Part shown: positions 54,060-62,076 of the stretch, in pieces
Position numbering within the stretch: position 1 is the stretch's first letter
How the letters are laid out: the number at the start of each line of letters is the position of its first letter
From: Leptospira hartskeerlii
Lineage (GTDB): Bacteria > Spirochaetota > Leptospiria > Leptospirales > Leptospiraceae
DNA length: 64,000 nt
Direction of reading: 5' to 3'
NCBI RefSeq assembly: GCF_002811475.1
Contig: NZ_NPDL01000002.1
Coordinates: 466,362-530,361 of the forward strand
The notes under the pieces: model-generated
What the model saw: the letters and a program-made list of their open reading frames with translations, nothing else
What the model was told of the DNA's origin: nothing
Database searches by the model: none
Program-made: the position numbers and the translations under genes

Positions 54060-54644
54060 ATGCCAACGATCGATCCGATTGAAAGAGGTCTGATCCAATC
54101 TATTGGGACCTTGGTTCGTAAGAGGAGACAAGAGTTAGGTTTTTCTCTTGGGAAGCTTGCTGAATTATCTCAGGTAAGCCGAGGAATGCTGAGTCTTGTT
54201 GAATCGGGAAAGGCTGCGCCTTCCATCGCTTTATTATGGAAAATTTCGAAGGCGATCCGTTTGCCTTTGTCCAGTCTCATGGAATTTTCAAAGGAAGAAT
54301 TTCCTAAAATTTACAGGAAAGAAGACTCCAGCGAAAATTCAGTAGAAGAGAATCAATATGTGATCCGTCCTCTTCTGCATGAAGAAACTAGATTTCAAAC
54401 TAGACTATTTGAGATAAAACTTCTTTCCGGAGTTGCCAAAACATTTATTACAAAAGTGCAATCTAAACAGAGACAGAATTTATTCCTGCAATCAGGCGCG
54501 CTTCGTTTGAAAGTGGGTGGTAAATGGTTCGACTTACAAGAAGGAGACAGCATGACTTTCTTGGGAAAGGATCTACAAGAGCTCGCAAACTTAGGGGAAA
54601 AGGACTCCTATTTGATCTGGTCCTCTTCTCTTTCTGACGATTAA
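54060..54644 (+). CDS. XRE-family regulator with C-terminal cupin domain
   Basis: 194 residues. Helix-turn-helix SLGKLAELSQVSRGMLSLVESGKAAPSIALLWKISKAI at residues 24-61, then a linker and a cupin (FLQSGALRLKVGGKWFDLQEGDSMTFLG). XRE-cupin regulators sense small metabolites and control adjacent genes. It stands directly upstream of the rhodanese/barrel/cytochrome cluster, so that cluster is the likely target. GGGGAGA precedes the ATG. Confidence 0.9.
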   Translation: MPTIDPIERGLIQSIGTLVRKRRQELGFSLGKLAELSQVSRGMLSLVESGKAAPSIALLWKISKAIRLPLSSLMEFSKEEFPKIYRKEDSSENSVEENQYVIRPLLHEETRFQTRLFEIKLLSGVAKTFITKVQSKQRQNLFLQSGALRLKVGGKWFDLQEGDSMTFLGKDLQELANLGEKDSYLIWSSSLSDD

Positions 54645-55054
54645 AATAGATCTTTCTTTCCGGCTTAAGTTTCACTTGGGCCAAAATCCTTTTTATAAAT
54701 ATGATATGTGTGCCTGATATATTCAGGGCCGCATATTTTCTTTTGAATCCAGATTACTTTATAAAAAGGTAATTTTTAATTTTTGAATATTCTGCTTTAA
54801 CGGAAAATAAAGCCTCCTAAGTTCACAAAAAGTATTTTCTACAGTCATTTTGTTTCGTATTTTTTAGAGTTTACTCCGTTTTGTTTAAGAAATTGTTCTC
54901 TTATTACAATATATTATTTAATTAATTAGACAATATGTTCGTTATATTGAAATAAACCTGGTGAAAACAGAGCCTTTCCTCGACTTTGTGCTTAGAGTCC
55001 GCTGTGGAATAAACATGAGGGAACCCCGACCGGACCAGCATTTAGGAGAACAAA
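54645..55054 (+). other. Long AT-rich intergenic region upstream of the rhodanese lipoprotein gene
   Basis: 410 bp, very AT-rich, no gene seen. It contains ATTATTTAATTAATTAGACAAT-type near-palindromic AT sequence around 54910, then the element CTGTGGAATAAACA at 55002-55015. TAGGAGA is the ribosome site of the next gene. Probably a regulated promoter region with a long leader. Confidence 0.5.
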
Positions 55055-56602
55055 ATGAAAAATACGCTCATTAATTCGAGCCTCCTGGCAATTGCGCTGG
55101 GATTACTCGGGAATTGTGGAGAGGGATCTTCCGACAGTTCTGCACTCGCGTTAGCTGCAATTGGAGGAGGAACTTCCAGTGTAAAGGTGGCAAGCGCTTC
55201 CGATCTTGCGATCGAATCTGCGGATGATTATAACGCGAACCAATACGGCCTGATCACTGCATCTACTTTGAGAACTTGGGTGACCGATTGGGCAAACAAT
55301 AAGCCTTCAGGTATTACCGGCAACTTAGTGATCTTCCAAGCAAACAAAGTGGGAGCGGATGCGAATAAAAGTTTGATCCTTCCTACTACTGGAGTAAAAG
55401 TTTTTGTTTCCGTTTCAGGAAACAATACTGCGCTTTATTCTTGGAAAACTTTTAGAGAGACCAGATACAACGGTTTGATCTCTATTCCAGGCAGCACTGC
55501 AACCACAGGTGGAAATGGAATTATAAGTGGCGCTAGCATTGACGAATGGTTCCAAACTTACGGCTTGGATCCAACTAAGGACCTGATCGTATTTGCAAGC
55601 GGTAACGGAGACAATTATGGAGCAATCGGCCACCAACATTACGCATTAAGATATTGGGGTATAGCTCACGAGCATCTTGCTATCCTGAATGGAACTATCA
55701 AGGGTCAATTCCCGGAAACGGAATTGGGTAATGATACGGACGAATCTGTTCCACCTTTGAACGGAACTTTCTCAGTCAGACAACTGAAGAATATAGATAA
55801 CAGGATCCTAACATTAAGTATCGAAGATACGATTGAAGTCGCTAAGAACAACGGACATCATAGTGTAAAAGGACTTTCTTCGAATGTTTTAATCTCGGAC
55901 AATAGAACCGCGAACAATAACAACGATATCAGTGTATATACTTCCACTGCCGGATGGCAGGAGTATAACGGAGGAGAGAACACTACCGGGACAACAAAAT
56001 CTGCAGGTGGAGCTGTTGCGTTCGAAGGTCACTTGAAAGGTGCAGTATTTGTTCCTCACTACAACGTGATCGATCGTACTTCTTTGGACAATGGTTATGC
56101 TTATTCCACTTCTGCAGCAGGGACTTTCAATACTTTGAAGTTTAAATCCAAAGCGGACGTTAAAGATATCTGGGACACTTACGGGACTACAGGCGGACCT
56201 AACTCAGGTGCACCCGCATACGAAGAAGGCCAAACGATTCTTCAATACTGCAGAACTAATACCAGAACTCAGACCAGCGGTATTTCTACTCAGCTGATCT
56301 TAGGACGTCCTTCTGTGTTCTTAGAAGATGGATGGAGTATTTTCGGATTCTTAGCTGGAAACTTCCCTGCTGCGAATTTTAACGACGATGTAACTGCGGG
56401 AGCTTCTTCCTATCCTTCCGTTCCGGTTAAATTTGCAGCGGATGTCCAAGGTGCGATCGAGTCAGGCGCAAGAGGATCCGGAGATGGACCACACTATAAT
56501 ACAGGTGTGAAAAAATCCACAGTGGATTATTTCCAAATCAACTCTTCAGCTACTACGACCAAACAAGCATTCGTGGAAGACTGGAATTACAAAAACCAAT
56601 AA
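55055..56602 (+). CDS. Rhodanese-like lipoprotein (copy 1)
   Basis: 515 residues. Signal LLAIALGLLGNC with lipobox at Cys 21. Two rhodanese-like halves: the N-terminal half begins DDYNANQYGLITASTLRTWVTDW, NLVIFQ and lacks the Cys. The C-terminal half has VLISDNRTA, FEGHLKGAVFVPHYNVID and the active-site loop TILQYCRTNTRTQ. Much longer than usual rhodaneses because of inserts (AAGGAGGAACTTCC-coded Gly/Ser and Asn-rich loops). It is a paralog of the gene at 58059. Outer- or inner-membrane anchored outside the cytoplasm; expected to bind sulfane sulfur or a chemically similar oxyanion-derived species. Confidence 0.85.
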   Translation: MKNTLINSSLLAIALGLLGNCGEGSSDSSALALAAIGGGTSSVKVASASDLAIESADDYNANQYGLITASTLRTWVTDWANNKPSGITGNLVIFQANKVGADANKSLILPTTGVKVFVSVSGNNTALYSWKTFRETRYNGLISIPGSTATTGGNGIISGASIDEWFQTYGLDPTKDLIVFASGNGDNYGAIGHQHYALRYWGIAHEHLAILNGTIKGQFPETELGNDTDESVPPLNGTFSVRQLKNIDNRILTLSIEDTIEVAKNNGHHSVKGLSSNVLISDNRTANNNNDISVYTSTAGWQEYNGGENTTGTTKSAGGAVAFEGHLKGAVFVPHYNVIDRTSLDNGYAYSTSAAGTFNTLKFKSKADVKDIWDTYGTTGGPNSGAPAYEEGQTILQYCRTNTRTQTSGISTQLILGRPSVFLEDGWSIFGFLAGNFPAANFNDDVTAGASSYPSVPVKFAADVQGAIESGARGSGDGPHYNTGVKKSTVDYFQINSSATTTKQAFVEDWNYKNQ

Positions 56603-56621
56603 GCCGCGACTTACATAAACT

Positions 56622-56645
56622 GGGCGGGGATAAACCGCCCTTTTT
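56622..56645 (+). terminator. Intrinsic terminator after the first rhodanese lipoprotein
   Basis: GGGCGG (56622-56627), seven-base loop, CCGCCC (56635-56640), then TTTTT. It lies 20 bp past the stop, so downstream genes of the cluster are transcribed by partial read-through or from their own promoter. Confidence 0.85.
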
Positions 56646-56686
56646 CGATTCTGTAACATAAGATAAAAAGAGGGAGTTACTGCTTT

Positions 56687-57055
56687 ATGAAAATATTATA
56701 TATCTACGCGCTTATCTGCGCTTTATTTTTCTCTTCGTTAGGAAATATTTTGGCCTCCGGTGGATTCGGAGGAGGCGGAGTGGCCGGACAAGCGCTTCGT
56801 GGAAAAGAAAGGGAAAAGTTCAATCTAGGCAAGGCAATCTATAACGGAGAAGTCGCCTTAGATGCTAAGAAAGAAGATCTAGCAAAATCTCAGAAAAACC
56901 GTTTGGAATACCTACAAGGTTCTTTGCCTAACTCAGAAAAAGGAAGGGTAAACCTGGAGGATTTGGCAGGCAAATTATCCGAAGAACAGATTTCCGCTTT
57001 GGAATTTTTCGTAAGTATCCGCTTCAACGTGAAGTTGGAGGAAAAGAAGGATTAA
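56687..57055 (+). CDS. Small exported protein resembling a heme-less cytochrome c fold
   Basis: 122 residues. Signal YIYALICALFFSSLGNILA, then a Gly-rich start (SGGFGGGGVAG). The rest, FNLGKAIYNGEVAL ... SEKGRVNLEDLAGKLSEEQISALEFFVSIRF, has the G-x-x-[IL]-[YF] opening and the C-terminal helix pattern of small cytochromes c, but no C-x-x-C-H and no Cys at all. Similarity is by eye only. It is the first gene of the barrel-rhodanese-cytochrome run (18 bp to the next), with GAGGGAG before the ATG. May be a structural partner of the pentaheme cytochrome. Confidence 0.65.
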   Translation: MKILYIYALICALFFSSLGNILASGGFGGGGVAGQALRGKEREKFNLGKAIYNGEVALDAKKEDLAKSQKNRLEYLQGSLPNSEKGRVNLEDLAGKLSEEQISALEFFVSIRFNVKLEEKKD

Positions 57056-57073
57056 TCAGGGAATCATCATATA

Positions 57074-58045
57074 ATGAAATATTTATTTAAGAAGGGAGTT
57101 TTTCTTCCCCTTCTATTTTTGGCTCAGCCTATTTTTATTGAGGAATTATTCTCTCAGACGGTTTGGGCTCCTTACCAAAGACAATTATGGGTTCGGACTA
57201 CTGCAGTGAATTCCGTTTATGATTCGGCATATGTAGGTAAATATCATACAACTTACGACGATGATGTTCGGATCAACGTAGGTGCGCTCGCTTTCGAGTA
57301 TGGGATTACTGATAGACTTACCGTGGATCTGCAGACCGGTTTCGGTAAATTGGGAAGAGTTCAATTGATAGATCGCTATTTTGGGACCTTAACTTCTGCG
57401 GAGCAACCCGATAAGTACGGGATCATAGATTCCAGAGCAGGCTTACGTTATAAGGTCATTGATGAATATGATTATGAATCTATCTGGGTCCCGACGATCA
57501 GTGTGAGGTTAGGCGGGATTAAAAAGGGCGATTATGATAGAAACCCTCAGGCTCTGGGAGATGGAGCTAACGGTGCAGAAGTAAATATCTACTTAGGTAA
57601 AGACTTTAATGTTTGGGGACTTGGCGCTCTGGGTGAATGGAGTTATAGAAGAAGAGAAAAACCTGTGCCAGACGATGTTCTCTATTACGGAGCATTATAC
57701 AAACGTTTCTTGGATTCGTTCATCTTCATTGTTGGAAGTAGAGGACAGATCGGCCAGGGAGGATATGCGTTTGCGGACCCAAGAGGAACTCCTCCTTTAA
57801 ACTTGATCCAAGTAGATCCGCCTTCTATCGCTCCTTTCGGACAAGATTGGTACAACTATTATCTGGAACACGAAAGGCCAGCATGGGGAAGAAAGGAAAT
57901 ATATCATAATCTAGAAGTGAGTTTAGGTTATACGGATAAATATGGGAATTACTATAACTTCTTCTATTCTCATACCTATTCCGGATATAACACCGCAATC
58001 TTGAGAACCTTCGGGTTCCTGATCAATTTTCCGTTTAACTTGTAG
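57074..58045 (+). CDS. Porin-like outer-membrane beta-barrel
   Basis: 323 residues. Signal peptide (VFLPLLFLAQPIFIEELFS), then alternating aromatic strands: YQRQLWVRTTAVNSVYDSAY, VRINVGALAFEYGITDRLTVDLQTGFG, YESIWVPTISVRLGGIKKGDY and YHNLEVSLGYTDKYGNYYNFFYSH. The last strand ends FGFLINFPFNL. No family name assigned. Lies between two rhodanese-related genes and upstream of a pentaheme cytochrome, with short spacing on both sides, so it is probably the outer-membrane part of the same system. Confidence 0.78.
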   Translation: MKYLFKKGVFLPLLFLAQPIFIEELFSQTVWAPYQRQLWVRTTAVNSVYDSAYVGKYHTTYDDDVRINVGALAFEYGITDRLTVDLQTGFGKLGRVQLIDRYFGTLTSAEQPDKYGIIDSRAGLRYKVIDEYDYESIWVPTISVRLGGIKKGDYDRNPQALGDGANGAEVNIYLGKDFNVWGLGALGEWSYRRREKPVPDDVLYYGALYKRFLDSFIFIVGSRGQIGQGGYAFADPRGTPPLNLIQVDPPSIAPFGQDWYNYYLEHERPAWGRKEIYHNLEVSLGYTDKYGNYYNFFYSHTYSGYNTAILRTFGFLINFPFNL

Positions 58046-58058
58046 ATCGGAGGAGAAT

Positions 58059-59492
58059 ATGTTCGGTTTAAAAATTAGAAATTTAGGAATTCGTTTATTG
58101 CTAATTACTTTTTTGGGAGCCTGTGATGCTCCGGAGTATCTCACTCCGTATCAAAAGTTCGCTTTGGTGCAACCTGTTCAGGTATTCGAGACTTCTCAAC
58201 TTTTGTCGGTATCTAACGACGACTATAATAATAATACGTATGGACTGATCACTGCATCCACATTGGAATCTTGGAGAACAAATTGGGCAGCGAACCATCC
58301 TTCTGCGATCAGTGGACGATTGATTATTTTTCAGATCAGCGGAGGAGCGCTTTCCGGTTCTTATGTAAGACCTGAGATGGGAGTGAGAGTGTATGGGATC
58401 ACAGCAACTTCTACAGATTATACTTTTTTTGGTCAGACTAGATTTAACGGTCTGATCGATACTGAGACAATCGTTCCGGAAGGAAAGAATATAGATGTAT
58501 TCTTGAAACGTTTCGGCGTGAATCCTGCAACCGATCTGATTGTTCTGGCTCAGGACGTTCCAAGCGACGGGAACCTAATGTTAACATTACGTTCCTGGTA
58601 TACATTATATTATTGGGGATTGGAAAGGACTCATCTCGCAGTTTTGAACGGAGCAGTTTCCACTAAGATCGCCGCATCTCAAATTATCGGTGGGTCTTCC
58701 TACACTGTTCCTACAACTAGCGGAGCAGGTACTGTAGGAAGTTTATATAGAGATCATACGATCTTGCAGGCCACACTCGCGGATGTTTTTAATGCCGTCC
58801 AAGGTATAACGAATCCAACATTCGAAAGTTCCACTCCTGCACCTGCTGGAGGAAGTTTCATTTTAGATGCAAGATCCACTGCTGAATACGATGGGACTGG
58901 AACCACTGTAGGACCTTCTAACTTGACTTGTGCGGATACTCCTAGTTGTTATACGCCTTTCGAAGGTCATATCAAAGGGGCAAAAAGTATTCCGTTTGCG
59001 AACTTCATCAACGCGAATAAGGAGTTCCTACCGAAATCGGATCTCCAAAATCTTCTATCTACAAACGGATATACGGAAGGCCAAACGATCATTGCATATT
59101 GTAGAACTAATGTGAGGTCTTCTATCACCGGATTTGCAACTCTTGCTATCCTTGGATATCCTACCAGATTTTACGACGGTTCTTGGGTAGAATGGGGATC
59201 ACTTGCATACGATTCGAATGGTAACTGGTCCAATATAAGCGCGGTATCCGCTTGGAGAACGGATCGTTCTTCTGTGACCGAGTCGATTACGTATAACGTT
59301 GGAAAATCTGGAATAGACGCATCAAATATTTCTAATTTAGGAACCTATTTCACACCGGAACGCAGCTTTGCGAAAGGTACGAACGATATCATAGACCAAG
59401 ATAAAAAATATCTCTCAGGTTCAGCCTCTTCCGGAGGAGGGGGAGGCGGTAGTTCAGGAGGAGGTGGAGGAGGAAATCCTTGCGGAGGATAA
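58059..59492 (+). CDS. Rhodanese-like lipoprotein (copy 2) with Gly-rich tail
   Basis: 477 residues. Signal LLLITFLGAC (lipobox). Same plan as the protein at 55055: DDYNNNTYGLITASTLESWRTNW at the start, a degenerate first half, FILDARSTAEYDG, FEGHIKGAKSIPFANFIN and the active-site loop TIIAYCRTNVRSS in the second half. The C-terminus is a low-complexity Gly/Ser tail ending NPCGG. GGAGGAG precedes the ATG. The last codons overlap the start of the pentaheme cytochrome gene, indicating tight coupling. Confidence 0.85.
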   Translation: MFGLKIRNLGIRLLLITFLGACDAPEYLTPYQKFALVQPVQVFETSQLLSVSNDDYNNNTYGLITASTLESWRTNWAANHPSAISGRLIIFQISGGALSGSYVRPEMGVRVYGITATSTDYTFFGQTRFNGLIDTETIVPEGKNIDVFLKRFGVNPATDLIVLAQDVPSDGNLMLTLRSWYTLYYWGLERTHLAVLNGAVSTKIAASQIIGGSSYTVPTTSGAGTVGSLYRDHTILQATLADVFNAVQGITNPTFESSTPAPAGGSFILDARSTAEYDGTGTTVGPSNLTCADTPSCYTPFEGHIKGAKSIPFANFINANKEFLPKSDLQNLLSTNGYTEGQTIIAYCRTNVRSSITGFATLAILGYPTRFYDGSWVEWGSLAYDSNGNWSNISAVSAWRTDRSSVTESITYNVGKSGIDASNISNLGTYFTPERSFAKGTNDIIDQDKKYLSGSASSGGGGGGSSGGGGGGNPCGG

Positions 59493-60664
59493 CTCCCACA
59501 TTCTTCTTTGCCGCAATGATTGCGGCTGCCTTCTTCTTAATATTTTGCAAAGAAGAAGGGTTTCACCAGAGGCATTGGGCATTCCCCCTCGAATCCCAAG
59601 GCTCGCTTACAGTCGATCCGAACCCGGCCTCTTGCGCGAGCTGCCATTTACAACAGTTCGGTTCCTGGAAGGCGACTCTTCACTCCCGGGCCGTTGGCCC
59701 GGGCTTTCTTTGGCAATTACCTAGGATCGGAAAACACGGATCCGAAAATTGTATGAACTGTCATAGCCCAAATCCAGAAACTAAAACTTTATTACTTTCT
59801 CGTTTAGGCTGGGGAGAAGTTTCAGACTCTAGTTGGAAATCAGGCTCTGAAGAAAACGGGGTCCAATGCACGAGCTGCCATCTCCGAAAAGGAAAAGTGT
59901 ACGGACCATTTCCTAAAGATAGAATATTCCAAAATTCGAATATTTCCCATGAAGGTTTTATCCCTCGAAAAGAATTCGAAGAATCTGAATTCTGTAAAAA
60001 CTGTCACCAATCTCCTGGGACTTCAAAACAGGTGAATGGAAAATTCCTGATGGATACTTATGGGCAATGGAGAAAGTCCGAATTTGCAAAATCGAATATT
60101 CATTGCCAGAACTGTCATATGCCTGACAGAAGACATGAATGGAAAGGGATCTCTGATCCGGAAATGGTAAGACGAGGAGTCCAAACTTCTTTACAAGTTT
60201 TACAAAAAGAAGAAGGAGCCGAAATTATTTCTGAACTAAAAAACTCCGGTGTAGGACATCTATTTCCCAGTTATTCTGTTCCAAAAGTATATTTAGAAGT
60301 TTGGACAGAGTCTATTTCAGGAGAAAGAAGAAAGATCTCCGAAAAAACACTTGGCTGGATGTTAGATCTGGAATTGCAGAAGGAGATTTTTGATACAAGA
60401 CTTTCTCCTGGAGAATCTGTTCTTATTCGCGTTAACTTATCCAAGGAACAATTTTCCAAACTCAAACGAGTCGAGTTCATCGTCATAGTAGATCCAAAGG
60501 AATATTATAAAAGAATGTTCCAAGACAATTGGAATTACAGAGATACTTTCCGCGAAGATACAAAATCTTGGGTTTTGCCAAATCTCAAAAAAGCACTGGA
60601 CGAAGCGAGTTCAGCTAAATATGAATTGGTCCGTCTAGAGTGGAAAAAAACAATTTCCGAATAA
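59480..60664 (+). CDS. Pentaheme cytochrome c lipoprotein
   Basis: 394 residues from TTG 59480, supported by GGAGGAGG a few bases upstream; ATG 59516 is possible. Signal ends FFLIFC, suggesting a lipid anchor. Five heme sites: CASCH, CMNCH, CTSCH, CKNCH and CQNCH. The C-terminal beta domain starts NSGVGHLFPSYSVPKVYLEVW, parallel to the paralog at 50164. Probably an electron carrier at the outer or inner membrane, working with the barrel and the rhodanese lipoproteins encoded immediately upstream. Confidence 0.9.
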   Translation: MRRITPTFFFAAMIAAAFFLIFCKEEGFHQRHWAFPLESQGSLTVDPNPASCASCHLQQFGSWKATLHSRAVGPGFLWQLPRIGKHGSENCMNCHSPNPETKTLLLSRLGWGEVSDSSWKSGSEENGVQCTSCHLRKGKVYGPFPKDRIFQNSNISHEGFIPRKEFEESEFCKNCHQSPGTSKQVNGKFLMDTYGQWRKSEFAKSNIHCQNCHMPDRRHEWKGISDPEMVRRGVQTSLQVLQKEEGAEIISELKNSGVGHLFPSYSVPKVYLEVWTESISGERRKISEKTLGWMLDLELQKEIFDTRLSPGESVLIRVNLSKEQFSKLKRVEFIVIVDPKEYYKRMFQDNWNYRDTFREDTKSWVLPNLKKALDEASSAKYELVRLEWKKTISE

Positions 60665-60692
60665 ACGGACCTTCTCAATACTCATTCCGAGT

Positions 60693-61451
60693 ATGGCATC
60701 TCTGATAGAAGAACCGGAATTTCCTAAATTGATAAGCGCTTATAGAGCAGCCTTAAGGAGAAGATATTCCAGAGATAATCTTTCTAAGTATCCAAAGTTC
60801 TCTTCTATCCCTGAAGAGAAGGTAGATTTGCTTGTTCGTTATTTTCTGGAACTTCTATATCCTGAATATGAAGGCCGAAAAAAATTAGATGGAGCATTCG
60901 AGTCATTGGCTGGATTTGTACATTCCCCACCTAAGGTGTTTGGGCTTTTAGGTTCCTTGAGTATGGCGGTGTTTAAATTAGGTCGTCATTTAAAATCGGC
61001 ATTCCAAGCAGGTTTTGCAGCATTACATTCTTATGTAACCGCTCACAGATTCGAAGAGATCATGTTCTCCAAGGCAAAAGAGTTATTAAAAGAAGGAAAG
61101 GATCTCCAAAACAAATCTATCTTTAATCAAGTGCTTGCTTCTGTTTCTAAAAAGGATGCGGACGAATTCAGGGAAGATATCTTAAAACTATTCGCAACAC
61201 TTTCCGATAAAGATCTTCTTTCTAAGATCAAACAGCTTATGGATGCAGTTATTCAAACAATGAAGTCTAAGCCTAAAACATACACTCCGCAAGAGATAGA
61301 AGGTATCATGCTAGGCGCCGGAATTCTCACAAAAGGAGAAGAACTATTTGCGGGAATGACTAAAGGAGAAATGGATCTGATCTTAGAAGCGATTGATCAA
61401 GTGGAGAAGGACTCGTTTGAAGAAGCGATTGCTTCTGTTAGAGGTAAATAA
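60693..61451 (+). CDS. Conserved cytosolic protein of unknown function
   Basis: 252 residues, no signal peptide, strongly helical. The N-terminal part is basic (YRAALRRRYSRDNLSKYPKF), with a hydrophobic central region (FGLLGSLSMAVFKLGRHLKSAFQAGFAALHSYV) and an acidic helical end. No motif recognised. It starts 28 bp after the pentaheme cytochrome gene and could be read through from it, although it looks like a housekeeping-type gene. It converges with the tRNA gene. Confidence 0.75.
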   Translation: MASLIEEPEFPKLISAYRAALRRRYSRDNLSKYPKFSSIPEEKVDLLVRYFLELLYPEYEGRKKLDGAFESLAGFVHSPPKVFGLLGSLSMAVFKLGRHLKSAFQAGFAALHSYVTAHRFEEIMFSKAKELLKEGKDLQNKSIFNQVLASVSKKDADEFREDILKLFATLSDKDLLSKIKQLMDAVIQTMKSKPKTYTPQEIEGIMLGAGILTKGEELFAGMTKGEMDLILEAIDQVEKDSFEEAIASVRGK

Positions 61452-61454
61452 CCC

Positions 61455-61538
61455 TGCCGACGGTCGGAGTCGAACCGACACGAGGTTGCCCTCGCTGGAT
61501 TTTGAATCCAGTGCGTCTACCAATTCCACCACATCGGC
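61455..61538 (-). tRNA. tRNA-Leu (anticodon CAA)
   Basis: 84-nt tRNA on the minus strand. Acceptor stem GCCGATG pairs with CGTCGGC (one G-U), discriminator A. The anticodon arm CTGGA-TTCAAAA-TCCAG gives anticodon CAA. A long variable arm (CGAGG-GCAA-CCTCG) is typical of tRNA-Leu, and the T arm carries GGTTCGACTCC. The CCA end is not encoded. Confidence 0.95.
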
Positions 61539-61561
61539 GGGTTTTATAATTCCGTATTGGA

Positions 61562-61990
61562 TCAGGAATCGAGTTCGATGTATTTGCCCTTACCACGGGC
61601 AACGATTTTACCGATCTCATTCTCTATTTCGGCTCTGTTTTCGATCACTTTTTTGTTCTTTTTAACGAACCAGCCACGTAAATGCAGAGGTTGATTTACT
61701 TGCGCAGGTTGTAAGAAGCGGATCGTCAACTCGCCAGTTGTTGTTTTAAAATTCATCGCCTCATTGATTTTGGCCATGATTTCGTCCAAAATAGTAGCGA
61801 TGATTCCGGGATGGATCACGTCCGGAGACCCTTGGAACTTTTCAGGAACCGTATAGTCACCGTAAGCGGTTTTAGTGTCCTCATCAAAGGTGATCTTTAA
61901 CTGAAGACCATCCGGATTGTCAGGACTGGACCCGAAGCTCAGGTTTTCCCGAACCGTTGATTTCATATATGTCAAGTTATTACTTAACAT
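61562..61990 (-). CDS. PaaI-like hotdog-fold thioesterase
   Basis: 142 residues. The single hotdog fold is visible from [20 protein letters not shown] (the helix with the HPG[IV] and the catalytic acidic residue) and [39 protein letters not shown]. This matches PaaI/YbgC-type acyl-CoA thioesterases. Substrate unknown. ATG 61990 opens the frame, and ATG 61966 (MKSTVREN) is an alternative start. Divergent from the long Pro-rich gene with 86 bp between. Confidence 0.82.
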   Translation of the reverse strand: MLSNNLTYMKSTVRENLSFGSSPDNPDGLQLKITFDEDTKTAYGDYTVPEKFQGSPDVIHPGIIATILDEIMAKINEAMNFKTTTGELTIRFLQPAQVNQPLHLRGWFVKKNKKVIENRAEIENEIGKIVARGKGKYIELDS

Positions 61991-62076
61991 TCATGGTGTC
62001 AATCCGAAAAAGCTACTGATTGCTGTTTAAGAACGACGTAATGTTCTGTCGAAAATAATAGGTAAGAATCTTTTAG

